The notes beneath the pieces are model-generated. The model did not search any database. It was not told where the DNA came from and saw only the letters and a program-made list of their open reading frames with translations. Below, in pieces: positions 24,658 through 45,787 of a stretch of 64,000 nucleotides of DNA (the first letter of the stretch is position 1; the number at the start of each line of letters is the position of its first letter). This DNA comes from Bolinopsis microptera (lineage: Eukaryota > Ctenophora > Tentaculata > Lobata > Bolinopsidae): NCBI RefSeq assembly GCF_026151205.1, contig NC_087077.1, forward strand, positions 19,837,975 through 19,901,974, written 5' to 3'. Position numbers and translations under genes: made by a program.

Positions 24658-26283
24658 TCATGAAATTTTGGAGGTCAGGTGGAATCCCTGCAGGAGCCTA
24701 CGAAAATTTAAGGTTACAAATATCAAAGTCTTTATTTGTCCAGTCATACACGGCATGACAATGCTGGTTGGAAAGTAGTGAAGTTTGGATTTCAGGCAAG
24801 AAATACTAACAGAACAATCAAAGAGTTTAAGGTTAGGGGTTATTGTATTCCATATTTTCGTTGACCTCGTGTTATGGTTGTCTGGGGGATCCGGTTTGTT
24901 GATAATAAGCATTGGTTTCCTGGAAGAACGAGAATACTCTTCGTACATAGACATAGGAGTAGAAAACTTCATGATCTTGAATAATTCTATGTAGCTATGG
25001 TAAGTATAAAGATTTTGTACAGTGAGTATCTCGTTGTTTTTAAACAGAGGTTTAGTGTGCTCCTTTTTATAAAATTTACTATCAAGTTTCTGGTCAGTAA
25101 ATGGTCTGGTTCGAACACACGTTTTGAATTTATCCAGGTAGGCTGCTCTATCACCAAACAAGACCCTCAGACAGTACTTCTGTGCAGTGAATATTGAGCT
25201 TACACGATTTTTAGCTGCCCCACCCCATGCTGATATGCAGTACGACAGATGGGATTCAAAAAGAGTGTAGTATAACTGTCTGTGGAGAAATTCTGGGAGG
25301 GAGCAGCGTAGACGACACGAGTTGAGGCTAGGTGGCATGGTTAAGCTTTCGTTTTAGGGCTATTATATGTTCTTCCCATGTTAGATTTTCGTCAATGACG
25401 ACTCCTAAAAATCTAGCTGACGTTACTCTTTTGATGGGGTAGTTGTCTATATTCATTATGGATTCTTCTTCAACGTTTGCTTCAGTTCGTGACTTAGGTC
25501 TAAAGTGAATGTAGCAGCATTTTGACATGTTTATGTGAAGCTTGTTAGCCCACATGTATATTTGAAGGTTTGAAAGTAGGGTGTTGCTGCGTTCATATGC
25601 TTCTTGTGCAGTTTTACCAACAAAAAATATGTTGGTGTCATCCGCAAAGGTGACAAACGATCCCAAGATAGAGCTATTAGAGATATCATTTATGTAAAGT
25701 AGGAATAAAAGGGGTCCGAGAATTGACCCCTGGGGAACCCCAAATTTTATTGGAAGTAGGTCGGACTTTTCTCCTACAACATCAGTGTACTGAAATCGAT
25801 TAGTTAGGTAGCTCTTGATCAGATCGTTTGCCACGCCACGGATGCCATACCTTTCTAGTTTGGTAAGTAATGTTGAGTGATCTATAGTATCGAAAGCTTT
25901 ACTGAGGTCGATGAATATGCCTAACACATGCTGCTTCAATTTGATGTGCTTAGATATGAGGTCAACAGAGTAGTTTACTGCATGGGAGGTTGAGTGCGAT
26001 TGCCTGAAACCAAACTGAGTCTTAGATATTATTCCCTGAGAGCTGACAAACGAATAAATCCTAGAATATATGATTTTCTCAAATATTTTGCCAAATATGG
26101 ACAAGGTGGATATGGGACGTTAGTTTTCTATTTCTTCTGGATTACCTTTTTTGAAGACGGGTGTGATTCTGCCAGTCTTAAGTATATCAGGGAATGTACC
26201 ATTTGACATAAGCTTGTTTAAGTATCTGCTTAAACAAGACGTAATCATCAAATCATCTGAGGCAGGTGAAATGTCAATAATGT
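24658..26283 (-). pseudogene. 5'-truncated LINE reverse transcriptase, inactivated
   Basis: Reverse transcriptase of a non-LTR retrotransposon (jockey/CR1-like group, not resolved further). Motifs in order: FGFRQSHSTSHA, an FIDLSKAFDTIDH catalytic block, GVPQGSILGPLLFLLYIND, FADD as the catalytic pair (usual YADD), GVVID, then the C-terminal domain YTLFESHLSYCISAWGG and HNTRS. Two lesions: a TAA codon replaces the usual Tyr just before RPIS at about 26118, and the frame shifts at about 25335. The sequence begins abruptly within the RT domain at about 26283, so the endonuclease part is missing. Opposite-strand ORFs here are shadows. It lies between RBBP6 and the iRhom gene. Confidence 0.9.
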
Positions 26284-27886
26284 ACTTCCTTTTTATGGTA
26301 CATTATTGATATGGGCCTTTAAATCAGCCAAAATAAATTGCTGGAGTATGCAAATTATCTTATATACTTCCTATGGTGCATAGGTATCAGTTCAGATGTG
26401 TTTCATTGTTCATGGGGCCCTTTTAGTCAATTCTGTACTCTGGTTTATATCTGTGACTCTGAGCTATATTGACACCATTTACCCATATATGTTGTAGTTA
26501 GAAACATGTTGAGGCATGAATTATGGTATTATAGATTGTGTTAGTCCTAGAATGTGGTATTTTTTATTATCTGAGGCTGTTTAATGTCATTTCTGTAGTA
26601 GGCTGAAAAGGCTATTGCAAGGTTAGGTACTTCTCATTAAAGATTGATTGTAGAAGCCATATTACAGTTTGAAGGATTATTTTAAGTTTTAAACCATTTG
26701 CAATTGTGTAATGATTGATATTCACCAAGTCAAAATCATAATACGCATGTTGTTAGGCTAATATATGTTATTTCTGTAGAATTTTGCTTGGTACAAAATT
26801 TTGCTTGGTACAAAAATGACTGTTTGAGCCCAAATATAGCTTGTTGTTACTGATTGTTGTTGTCCATGCTTAGTTTAAACCCTTCTTTGCATGCTCCAAG
26901 TAGTCTCAGGTCCCAATAGTTGTACTAAAGGGCTGTTTTGGTCAATAATGAAATGTTATAAATCATTATTTTAACTAACTGTACTTCTCTCATTAAAGCT
27001 TGATACATAAGTAGAGCACACAATTGACATTCCCAGCCCAAGAAAGCATATCCTCTTTAAGTTCAAATTGGCTGATATGACCTGCTCCAAACTTAAAATA
27101 TCTGACATTACAAAATTGCTTGAACCTTGAAAAGATTGCCTAGCACAGACAAAATATGCTACGAAATTGACTTTTTAAGCCTAACAACAGCTTGCGCTTC
27201 CATGTTGAATTGACACTAATGATAATTGCCTATGTATGCATTTGGATCCATATTGCTACTAGAGGTGAAATAATATAGGCAGTTATACTGAGAATATCAG
27301 AAAATCACATATAGCTAACCTTCTCATACAATATTGACAAAATCAACCGAAGAATGTTTCCCGATGACAGGCCTTTATTTGCAGTGCTACTGTTTTGACA
27401 TACATTGGTCCCTAGAACTCCTGAAAAAGGTCCTAACAGTTACATGGAGCCCGTGAGTCAATACTGTACCAGAAAAACTACATTTTTGACATTCCCTGCC
27501 CAACTATGCATTGAAAGTGAAATCTCAAGTTATTAGTGGACCCAGGGTGTGGGGTGGTAGTATACGTCATATCCTAGAATCTCAAAGCTCATTTTATCAT
27601 AGTTGACATTTTATGCCCATATATATAACCAAATTCAGCATATTTGAGACTTGAACAAAGTAACCACGTATTAGCGAACATGTCTTCAGAACCTACAAAA
27701 ATTTATAAAAGTATCCACAATTTAAATTGTATTTTTGACTATAATACATAATAGGTCATAGTTGTAGGTTTATAATCTACCAAGACGCGTCGACTAATAT
27801 ATATTATAATATTTGAAACAAATATTTTACGAATATCACCCGTTAAGGTCATAGGACCTAAACTATTTGTAAGTTTATAATCCTTG

Positions 27887-28511
27887 ATTCACGATGTCAA
27901 TCCTTTTCAGTTCGGAGTGGTCCAGTGGTGCTGGGTCCATGCATCTCGCCGATCTACTGCATACCAAAGAAAAACATTATTTGATGCGCGGCGCGGCCCA
28001 GTAGTGCATCTCGCAACAATAATCAGCTTTGCACTGTTCATGTTCCAGTGTATCCTGATGCCTGAAATCTTGGGACTTGGACATTGCTTAATTGACGATG
28101 TCAATTCATCTCAGCTCGGCGCGGCACAGTAGTTGCTCTAATATAATAATATAACCAGAGCCCTTTCGCTTGCAGTAGCGCGCGACCGCCGCAGTACGCG
28201 TATACGTTACACATTATGGCTATGTGAAGCACAGTAGCGCATCTCGCCGATGTCGCTGTGAGAAGCCTCATTGAGTGCGCGGCGCGGCACAGAAACGCAT
28301 CGCGCTACAAGACTGCGCGTGACGTGTAAAACAAGCACGCCCGCAGCGGCGCGAAAGCACATGGTTAGGTGAAATACACTACTATGTACTATATGTACTA
28401 ACTGGACCGCGCATCAAATAATGTTTCTCGCAACTTAACCACTTCAATTCGGCGAGGTGCACCACTCATATGCCAGGCCACGCCGAGCTGCGAAGGATTG
28501 ACATCGTGAAT
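27887..28511. mobile_element. TIR element, about 625 bp, with nested repeat
   Basis: The ends ATTCACGATGTCAATCCTT and AAGGATTGACATCGTGAAT are inverted repeats. The similarity continues to about 34 bp with a few mismatches. Inside are further diverged copies of the same GC-rich block (GCGCGGCGCGGC... with CAGTAGCGCATCTCG), one of which matches 9487-9603. No transposase and no clear target duplication. The preceding stretch 26284-27886 has no recognisable feature. Confidence 0.6.
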
Positions 28512-29607
28512 GAAATATAACCTAAGGATCTTAGGCCCGCTTCATAGACACGATTGAAGATATTATATTTATATGGTGGAATCACAGGCTGAGTACCGCT
28601 CAGTAAGTTCTAGCGCGATTAGTTTACTTTATTCATTTGCTTTGCTATTTAGGCTAGGAACCTCATCCTACTCAATTTGTTGTTGTTGATAATTGCAGGA
28701 AATTTAGCACTTGCGTTCTCCTTTTAAACATTAAAGCTTTCAATAAAACCAATAATTACAATGATTAATAAATTCCTTACTCGGAATACAAATTCTACAG
28801 TACACAAAGAAGAAAAAGATTCGTTAACTTTATATAACAAAATACCATTCTGCAAGATTGAATCAGCCAATCAACATGTCACCAGTGATCATGATAAAAT
28901 GTGCCTTAAATTTTGCGATCGTCTAAAACATAATAGACTGCACAACCTAACAGAAAATAGGCGTTTGTACTTGATTCGACTTGATTTATTGGGCCAAAAG
29001 CTTACCCAAGAAATAACACAAAAACTGAAATAGATAAAACATTATCTTTTGAAATATGAATTAAATCAGGATGCAATGGTCTACCCCCATGAGAAAATTC
29101 CTCGCATTTTATAGTTTTATTTGATGCACAAATCGAATATCGATATTAAAACGGTATCAAAATTTGCAAGAATGTTATTAAATATTATTACAACACGGAT
29201 GTAAACAGTAAACACTAGCATATCAAATTAAGTAATTCTGCTCCAAGCTAGTACGCGGCAGTTCTATTTATTTTTCTAATTATACAAATCTCAAAAACAA
29301 TACCCACAGCAAATAAACGCATACCTAAACTTTCAAAGATTAATAAAAAACGACCTTATTTCGCAGCTTAGCCCTTCTATTCAGTGTCTACAACTAAATA
29401 TGTTTCACGATTAATACTGCATGATAGACTCAACAGAATGCTGTCGCAAGTTTTACGCAGCGAAACAATCTTCCAAATTGAACCAACTCAGCCTTGAAGC
29501 AGTGAAAAATCTCAAACAAAGTTTTTAGATATAACCGCCTCTAGCTTAACTCCTGGCTAAGCTCGGAAACACAACTGTCTGCAAGGTTTGCAAAGGACTT
29601 TCTGTTT
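28512..29607. other. Intergenic stretch downstream of the iRhom gene
   Basis: A 90-codon ORF (28761-29033, +) is Lys/Asn-rich with no family signature. Otherwise AT-rich DNA. It probably includes the 3'UTR of the iRhom gene next to 29608. Confidence 0.35.
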
Positions 29608-37358
<7,751 letters not shown>

Positions 37359-37620
37359 GTTAAACTGAGGTACACTAAGATACACTAACACACTGTGTAC
37401 ACGATCAACAATCAGCCAATTTCAAATCAACATATAATAATGACCGTGTTTCTTAGTGTTGAATAATCAGCACAAAGAAACACGATCATTGAAAAGTGTG
37501 GAACTAAGAGTGATCCACTGAGAGACAGGGTAATATGATCTCTCAACACTGCTCTGAGGGTCCAGGTAATACAATCCTGTGTAGTTCAGGGGGAAACGTT
37601 TCCCGTATCACATATCTCTA

Positions 37621-37835
37621 TACTACTAGTTTCAGAGCATTGAAACTACTAGTTTCAGAGCATTAAAAATAATAGTTTCAGAGCATTGAAACTACTAGTT
37701 TCAGAGCATTGAAACTACTAGTTTCAGAGCATTAAAAATAATAGTTTCAGAGCATTGAAACTACTAGTTTCAGAGCATTAAAACTACTAGTTTCAGAGCA
37801 TTAGAACTACTAGTTTCAGAGCATTAAAACATTAC
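37621..37835. repeat. 22-bp tandem array upstream of the iRhom gene
   Basis: About ten copies of CTACTAGTTTCAGAGCATTR followed by AA. No coding signal. It lies between the proximal first exons and the distal look-alike exon at 38139. Confidence 0.85.
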
Positions 37836-38169
37836 TGCCACTACAGGAGTACTACTAGTTTGTATAGACATCTTACAGATATCATATCAATCATCAAATT
37901 ACAGAGAAAAGGAAGACGTGCATTAATCAAGAGAACAAATAAATCAGCGTGATAATCTATAAGAGAGTTGCTAAGCAACTAAACTCTATATTACATTGTT
38001 AGAGCGATCTTTATCGTGCACATTAATTCATGCAGGTTCAGTATAGAATATATCAATAGATAGACAAATCACTCAATATAGCAGGGTTATTATGGTTACT
38101 AGGGTAACCATGGTAACAAATCACTCAATATAGCCAACCTCATAAGCCTCTCATTCCTGTCACTGAAAA

Positions 38170-40250
38170 AAGCGGTTAAAAATAACACGTGACATAATAA
38201 ATATACATTACTATACTATATTACGGATACATAATAACAATACATCATTACACTTTGCACTTTACTTGGGGCTGTTTGAAACTGTGTTACATGCGAAACT
38301 TATTGCTTTTCCAGCGAAATTTAATATTGAAGAATTTTAGTGTTTATCATAATGATTCATGCGACATCAGTACATGCAATTGAGCAATTGGCTGAAGAAA
38401 TAGTAATCTTAAAGCGTTTTATATTACTAAAAAGCATATGTCATGCATCATGAAGCGTATTTCAAATATACAGAAAAATAAAAGCATAAGATTATGAGAT
38501 ATATGTTAATAAAACTAAAGCAAACATTTATTAAGAATTAAGATCTAGACCTAACAAGAGAACTATTTTCAGTGCAACAAAGCAGGCCTCGTTTAACAGT
38601 TAAAGGCTGACTAGGAAGCGCCTAATTGGAGTCCACTAGTATCATTATTATACATGTTTCTCACACAGTAACACTGAGTACAAAGGAAGATCTCATACTT
38701 CTATACAGTCAGTACAAATATCAAAGATTTTTTCCGCCTTCGGCGGCGCGCGCTTCACGCGCACTAAGTGGCATTGCAACGTAGGTCAAAAAATATTTTC
38801 GTGTATCACCGTTAAATGTTATATATGTAGTGCATGTGTAGTACTCCCCTTCGGACGATGTCTGAAGGGGTTCCGACAGAAAAAAGTTGATGATAAGAAG
38901 TTTTCACATAGCATGTGCTACGCGTACTGCGTGACGCGCTCTGTTTCACAAGTAGGATAGGCACATACAGATCGCCAATATAAGGATGGTACGTGTGCGC
39001 GCGCGCAGTGCTGACAATAGCGTCGTATTAACCCGGGTGCACGTACAACGTGTGCGATGCTTGGTATCTATTTGAGGGTTTATGTCTTTCAAGAAGTTTT
39101 TCGACGTTGTAAATCAGTACTACAGAATTGTGGTACAATAAGAAATTAGAAATTTTACATCTACGATTGAAATACAATTTGAATTAAACAGATTACATAA
39201 AAATATAAGTATTCTTTGTATATTATAATGAAATCTAAAAAGCCGTGGTCACACAAGGAAGCTATTAGTTTCATTTTTAGTCAGTTTTTATCGCATCAAA
39301 AATATCTGTCCGACCGAGTACTACGCCAATAAATATAGCTCTGCAATGACACACAAACGTATAATTTCCACAACGTATAATTAACCACAACCGATAAAAT
39401 GTTGTTTTAAACCCCCAACTTCACGTGGACGGCGTACACTGTTACAAAGACTAATTTAGATTTATTGTAGAGATTTGTACTAATTTATCAATTTGAATTG
39501 CATGTATATAATTTTCATATGATTCGGTCATGAATGCTATATAAAACTTTTTACGTAAATTAAACAATAATATGTATAAATAAATATAGACATTTCATAG
39601 ATGAATTACGGAGATTACAGATTGAAGTATAAATGATAACGAGATACATAACCACTTCGTGATCGCAAGATACGGATTCATTTGCATAAATATAACATAT
39701 AACAAATCCGGTGACGACACCATCTTCCTCGGACGCATCATTTCACTTCGCGTTCAGTAAGAAATAGGTTACGATCTTTCAGTCCATCATTGAATTCGTG
39801 TTTCAGTAAGAACAGGTTAGTTCTTCAGTACCAAACTATTGACTTCGTATTCAGTAAGAAACAAAAAAAAAATTAAACGGGTTCTTTCTGCAGGACACTA
39901 CGACCGGATGCTGATAAAAGTACATGTTGTCATTTGACATAATTTACCTTTTATTATGTAAATGTAGAATATATAATCTGTTATCGTAAAACAGCAATGA
40001 TAATTTAGCCCCTATCACTTGATCGTGCTAATATTTATATGCGTAAGATACTTTTTGTTCTTTACTACTGCACGATCGGTTGAACTTGAAGTTTGGGGAG
40101 AATAGTGGACTAATAATATTTTCACAATAAAATGTATTTAATTTTAATTGCGTTGTGAGGATGTTAAACATTGAAAATGAAATGATGCGAGGATTCCTCT
40201 TTTGTGCTAATAGGACATAAAGTGTCGGTTGATCAGGAGCGAGCTTAGTG
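38170..40250. other. Gene-free AT-rich stretch with small hairpins
   Basis: A GC-rich hairpin island lies at about 38740-38770 (CCGCCTTCGGCGG, then GCGCGCGCTTCACGCGC), and another hairpin CCCCTTC...GAAGGGG at about 38846-38871. A degenerate TTCAGTAAGAAA repeat lies at 39750-39860. No gene recognised. Confidence 0.4.
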
Positions 40251-40261
40251 TGCAGTGTGAC

Positions 40262-40345
40262 GCTGAAGACATTTAACAAGTATTTTCGAAAGTCTGCTAA
40301 TAAAATCCTTTCACGTGACTTGTATGTTTTAAATATCCCTCAGGT
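40262..40345 (+). repeat. Copy of the dispersed repeat at 61-155
   Basis: It shares GAAGAC...CAAGTATTTT, CTGCTAATA and TTGTATGTTTTAAATAT with 61-155 and with 63400-63482. Short and non-coding; a retroelement tail is possible. Confidence 0.55.
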
Positions 40346-40499
40346 TAGTGTGAGTGTGTGCAGTGCAGGAGCGACACAAACCCCCAAAACCCACAAAACA
40401 AATAACCATACAATATTAACACAACCCCTACGGGCGATTGTGACGCTCTTCGTACCTCTTAATCTCGGGTTACGTGCACTGGCAGCATAAGGGGACAGA

Positions 40500-43400
40500 T
40501 GATTTTCATTTCAAAGTTAGCTACTTATAGCAAAGAAAGCTTGTGGATCAGAGGTTATGAAGTTGGCAAATACAGCTTACTGAATATAGGGGGCCACCAC
40601 ACCCGGGTAGCAAGTTTTGTGAGAATGTGCTTCAGGAGCGGAAATTAATGTCACGACGACGTCGCAGATTGTGAGTCAGCGAGCTACATTACGACTTCTA
40701 ATCGGACCTTACTTAAATAGTTAGAGGCAAGAAATTGCTGTTTATGGGTTCAATCTAGTGAACAAATTCGTAACCAAGGTTTGTTACAGGAATGTGTTGT
40801 CTATGTCAGGAACCACAAAAAAAAAAACCGTCCAGCTGAAAACTTTTGGGAAAAATTTTTATAGTATTATTCTACAGGACCATACGCCCTACCCACTAAT
40901 ATTGGTTATTCGGCTCCGAAGTCTTGAGATCTCCATAGGGGGTGAAATAATGACCGCAATGGCCACATTATGGGCGGCGAATGATAGTTTCAGAAAATCG
41001 ATTGGAGCTTTATTTTTGAAATAAATGGAATTTTTTGAAATTTTTCTCATTTTTTATGAAATTTCGAAAAAAAATACACCTAATTTTGTTTAAAGATTAT
41101 TTTACAATCTATTTAAAACTTATCTACAAATAACAATTACAGTTAGTCAAAAACTGTGTATTTCAGTAAAAGTACCAAGACTATTATTAATACCAGTTTA
41201 TTTTAATCAAAATACCGCTGTTCTTAGTTCATATGTCTAATGTTTGCTGCAGGTTCAACCAGGCATCGTCCACAAGTGGCAAACAATTGAAGATATTTCC
41301 TACATGAACATCTGAAGTCAAACAGGCCTTTTCAACATCGACAGAAAGTTACACATATAAGGTTTCATAAATGAGACTATGGTGCATCTGGTTCGTAAGT
41401 GCACCAGGAGCCAATTTCTGCCGTAGTCAAGGGGATTCAGATCTGTCAGCGTTAAGCATGACTCAGTTATGTACTGTAAGTAAGCTCTAAGGATGTGTCC
41501 GTTGCTGAAAGCTATTGTTGGAGGTAGCCTATTCGATTGAGATCTTTTTCGCTACCATACCTCATTGTATGCTAGGAATTCAATGCAGAAAGGTCTTTTT
41601 CTTGTCACCATAAATGTACTGCCAAAGAAACAGAGGCCGCTGCATCACTAATATTTTCTTTTGATTCCTCACCGAAAGCTATGTTGCAACTGATACTTGC
41701 TCACATCAAAGGTGAGAGTTTTTTAGCACTCTTAAACCTTGCTAAATCCAATCTGTCCACTGCGCTATACACAACCTGAAATACTATGAATTAGAAGAAG
41801 TATCTCCTTTTCTTTATGATCTAGATGACTTGATATTTCTTTTCGAATTGGAATATTTACCATTATTCGTTGTTAGATAAATATCATTGTGATGGTCTAC
41901 TGTTGAAATGTGTACTAACTACGACTTGAACTTTATCGCGATCCTCTGACTTCAATTCATACATCGCCAGGAATGGACATTTCCAATGTCTTTCTTTGCT
42001 ATTTTAAGTATCAGCATAGTTACAGGCTATGTCACTTCAATACCATTTACAAGTAAAAAAGGCTTGAGATTTAAGGTCGATCAGTTCTTGTTTGTTATGT
42101 TCACTTGCTCAGGAATGTTGTTTTGAGAGGGCAGAACAAAATGTGGATTTCTTCTAACGCATTTCTTCGCACAGAACCGCTGTTACTTCCTCTTGTGCTC
42201 GTGATCTTTAGTAGAAGGCTCCTGATCATCAAAAATACAGTATAACTACCGATTTTTAGCGGATAAGATTAAGTACTCCATTGATACCCTCACACAGAAA
42301 TGTCCCACCCTTTAAGTGACGCTTTGTTGCTGATATTAGCCAACCTCCATCTCAATGACTGTGGATCGTGATAGCTGCAAAATTTATGTGTAGATTGGTT
42401 TATCAAGAGCGGCTATATTAGTTTTCCTATCATTGATATTGATCCAAATAGCTCATCGGCACACCGTTATACTCGTATGTTATGGATTCCTCTATTTGAA
42501 GTCTCTCTTCAGCAACCTAAAGACTAGACGGTTAAAACACTTCAACGGATCGTGCTAACGCTTTTATTATTCTCTTTAAACTGATTTATAGTTGTGTCAA
42601 GTTCTTTACTTTACCTTTGACACTTATCTTATCGAAGAGATTGTCAAAACCATCTAGCTCACCGTAGAAGGACAGCCCAACGGCCAAAATTCCTCGGAGT
42701 CAACTCAATCGTTCCCAGGCTGTGAGATAGACCAGTCGAAAAAGATAATAACTTAGTCTTATCTTCGGATTCTGTAAGTCGACAGTAACTTTAATACCAA
42801 GTTAATTACATTTCAATTACATCACAGTTTTTCTTGATTGTTGACATGGTAAAGGATTCTGAGTGGATGGGCAGCTTTAGTTGGTACTATCGCTTCGATG
42901 AATTAGCTAATGAATCTCCAAAAACTGATTATTTAAGCAATTGATTCAGGGTGGCCCACCCATAACTGTGAGCGGATCTCGATTACGCATCCTTCCACTT
43001 GTTAATCACCACTAGATTTAGTGCCCTCATAATGACTCTGCATCTTTATTACTTTAATTTATTAATTTTGATCTTTATGTCATAGATAACCATAAAAGCC
43101 ACGTGTCGGCTGATTGCCTCAACTTGGATTAATAAATTAGCAAAGGTGATGTTGAGAAATACCGCCACTTGTAGCAAGTAAAACAAAAATTTTAGTTGAC
43201 TGTTTGTTTGGGCCCGGACGGTGCCGGTGGTTCTAATGACCATTTACTAAAATACATAGATACAAAATACAATATAGTATAAATATTATAATCAGAAGTT
43301 TTATAAATCCTATCCGTCCAAGTTAAACTTGAAGGGCGCTACACTCACGACGAAAACTCCCTTTAATGTGAGCTGAAGTAGACTACTAGTAGTAGAGCTA

Positions 43401-43560
43401 GTAGCGCTTGAAATTTACAGAACTGAAAACGAAATCTGACAATTGTCGCGAAAACTGACAGTTTTGTGTGCTCAAAGTGTCGAGAAATACTGACAGTGCA
43501 AGACTGGGCACACAAGAGTGAGTTAAAAATCCTCCACACAACAAAAACTTGAATACACTA
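40500..43560. other. Stretch without a recognisable gene, possibly decayed element
   Basis: Both strands have only short open stretches. A few minus-strand runs between 41300 and 41780 look protein-like but are broken by stops and match nothing I can name. It could be an old transposon or a spliced gene with very short exons. Confidence 0.3.
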
Positions 43561-43590
43561 ATAATAATCAATTATTAAAAACACACAAGC

Positions 43591-44502
43591 TCATTCTGCA
43601 GTCTTATTAGTCTTATCAGTACTCTTTATAGCACCGTTTCTGATAAAGTGTAGCTTATCAGGCTGCTCAGTTACCAGTTTTTTCATGTCCCTGACGAGTT
43701 CTCTTTGCTTGGCTCTCTGTTCTGGAGATCGATCTGGGCTGATAAAAACAGTTTTAAACTTTTCCGTTGCTCGCAGGTTTCTCGATTTAGCGAGAATCTG
43801 ATTAACAATTGTTGCACTTGCCGCAGTCACTTTAACTGGTCTCACAGCCTTGCCAGGTTTGAGCTTTCCGACTCTACTAGCTTCGATTCTGGGTTTCTCT
43901 CCGATTGCTGAGAACACTTCACTGACCACGGTGCTGAGCTCCTCATTGTCCTGCTCCGATAAACCAAAAATCATCAGATTTTTGTTTCGGTCTTCCTCCT
44001 GTACCACAGTTTTCACAGCTTTCTTGATCATTTCAGAACTGACAGGCTTCTGAGATTCTAGACAATTCGCCTGTAATACCGAGCTGAAGGATTGGAATTC
44101 AGCCTTGACAGACTCTCCGACTGACGATTTAACTGACGTCTGCAACGATTCCAACTGTTCATTTTTGCAGGCTAGTAGTTCTGACTGCAGCTTAATGATG
44201 GTCTCCTGTGTCTCGAACATAAGATGTTTAACTGAGTTTGAGGCCATCTTGTAGTCCGTGGATACGACACCAGTGAACTCCTCCAAATATCTTAATGCAT
44301 CGTGCAACAAGTCACACGCACTGTTCTTGGTCATCTTCTTCACGCACGAAGGGGATAGTTGCTTCATTGCTGTGATCTCCATCTCGTACATAGCCTTGCT
44401 GAGAAGTTCAACTGAGTCACCCCTTAACATGTTGATCTCCTTTTCACCATACTCGCTGGGCGGGATGGTCATGGTCGTGTAACACGGTGATACACAAACC
44501 AC
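43591..44502 (-). CDS. LINE ORF1-like protein (coiled coil plus RRM-like domain), intact 303 aa
   Basis: An intact ORF resembling ORF1 proteins of non-LTR retrotransposons, which bind RNA in the cytoplasm. A helical, Gln/Glu/Lys-rich region suited to a coiled coil spans about 85-170. After it come NLMIFGLSEQ, SRVGKLKPGK, RPVKV and FISPDRSPEQRAKQRELVRD, the order seen in the RRM-like and C-terminal parts of such proteins. The better start may be Met11 (44472), followed by a conserved-looking TIPPSEYGEKE. No reverse transcriptase follows on the same strand; the nearest RT (24658-26283) is distant. It is either a solitary ORF1 fragment kept by chance or a retained host gene. A two-fold repeat of about 35 bp lies just upstream (44560-44630). 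Confidence 0.7.
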   Translation of the reverse strand: MVCVSPCYTTMTIPPSEYGEKEINMLRGDSVELLSKAMYEMEITAMKQLSPSCVKKMTKNSACDLLHDALRYLEEFTGVVSTDYKMASNSVKHLMFETQETIIKLQSELLACKNEQLESLQTSVKSSVGESVKAEFQSFSSVLQANCLESQKPVSSEMIKKAVKTVVQEEDRNKNLMIFGLSEQDNEELSTVVSEVFSAIGEKPRIEASRVGKLKPGKAVRPVKVTAASATIVNQILAKSRNLRATEKFKTVFISPDRSPEQRAKQRELVRDMKKLVTEQPDKLHFIRNGAIKSTDKTNKTAE

Positions 44503-45414
44503 TGTAGCTGCACGTTACAATCAACAGAGATAAGCACTAAGATAAGAGAGTAAGAAAAGAGCAACGTATGCAATTAGTGTAATACTGAACTGGAGCAACG
44601 TATGCAATTAGTGTAATACTGAACTGGGCTAGATATAGTTCTAGTTAACTAAATATAATTAAAGACAATTAAGATTTTTTGAAACATCGTTGAACATCAC
44701 CACATTAAACAACTGAACAAAACTTGAAAACTAATCAGACATTCAAAAGTGAAAAATTGGTTATTAGCGCTCGATTTTGAAAGTACAAGGTAAATATGCA
44801 AGAATATGCGCGGCGCACCAGAAGTTTTCATTTCATTTCAGGGTAATTTTTGGTCTATTCTATAAAATATATTTGATATGATACTATTTTTTGCATTTAT
44901 TAAAAAGTTTTTTCACATTAACATTTAACATTGAACATGTCATCAAAGAATTAAAATGAAGTGCGCGTAAAAAATGTTGAACACTTTTTTTGGATGATAA
45001 CAATAGCCACGCCAATCCCAATTCGCCAATCCAAATGCGCCAATCCAAATGCGCGGCGCGGTTCTCATATTGATGAGGGGAGGAAGTAATAAATTAGCAT
45101 ACTAGGAAAATGTATTGTATTCGATTACAATTTAGTGTTCATGCGCATGCTTAAATATAAATAAGTTTTAACGGATGATACTATTAAAATATTTGTTCCG
45201 TATAGTCGACGAGTCCATGAACTCGGCGCGCGTCCTGGTAGGTTATAAACCTACAAAATAAGTTTAAGGGTTGGTTGGGATTAAGGCGAAAAAAGATTGA
45301 ACACCTCAACCTTATTGTAAACCTTAAAAACATAAATGGCTGCAGCCTATCTCCAAACTTTTTTTGCGAAATGTTCGACTTTTAACAATCGAGCATCAAG
45401 CATGCTAAATTACT

Positions 45415-45600
45415 TTTTAGTCGATCTTCGAGATTGTTCTAAAAGGGCCCACGACAATTGAAACTAACTTTAATCGATGTATTTTGGACGCTGATTCCGA
45501 ATCACCCCCATGACATAGGGCTAAAATTCTCCCCTACCGAGATATTGGCGAAAAACTGTCTCGATCACGTGATATGACCGTATATTGTACAAGGAAGTTA
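45415..45600 (-). repeat. Inverted diverged copy of 151-335
   Basis: Reverse complement of the first-kilobase repeat: GGGCCC, GATTCCGAATCA and ATCACGTGAT blocks in matching order. The region 44640-45414 has a GC-rich patch near 45030-45060 but nothing recognised. Confidence 0.6.
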
Positions 45601-45611
45601 GTTTAATTTCT

Positions 45612-45700
45612 CGTTAGGGTTAGGGTTTTAGTAACTGCTTTTGTTAAGGATTGGGTTAGGGTTAGGGTCAGGATCAGATTATAGGTTTAGGGTTTCGAAT
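45612..45700. repeat. Degenerate telomere-like TTAGGG patch
   Basis: Two or more short runs of TTAGGGTTAGGG separated by diverged sequence, ending GGTTTAGGG. TTAGGG is the usual animal telomere unit; this is an interstitial remnant or chance simple sequence. Confidence 0.5.
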
Positions 45701-45787
45701 AGTCGTTCATGACCAGCTAGAGAACGGGTTAAAAAAGTCACGTGACACTCGAGTGTGTTATTTAAAGATAACGTTTCCCTTAATATT

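Noticed and set aside
28761-29033. 90-codon Lys/Asn-rich ORF
   Set aside because: Composition matches AT-rich background; no homology recognised.
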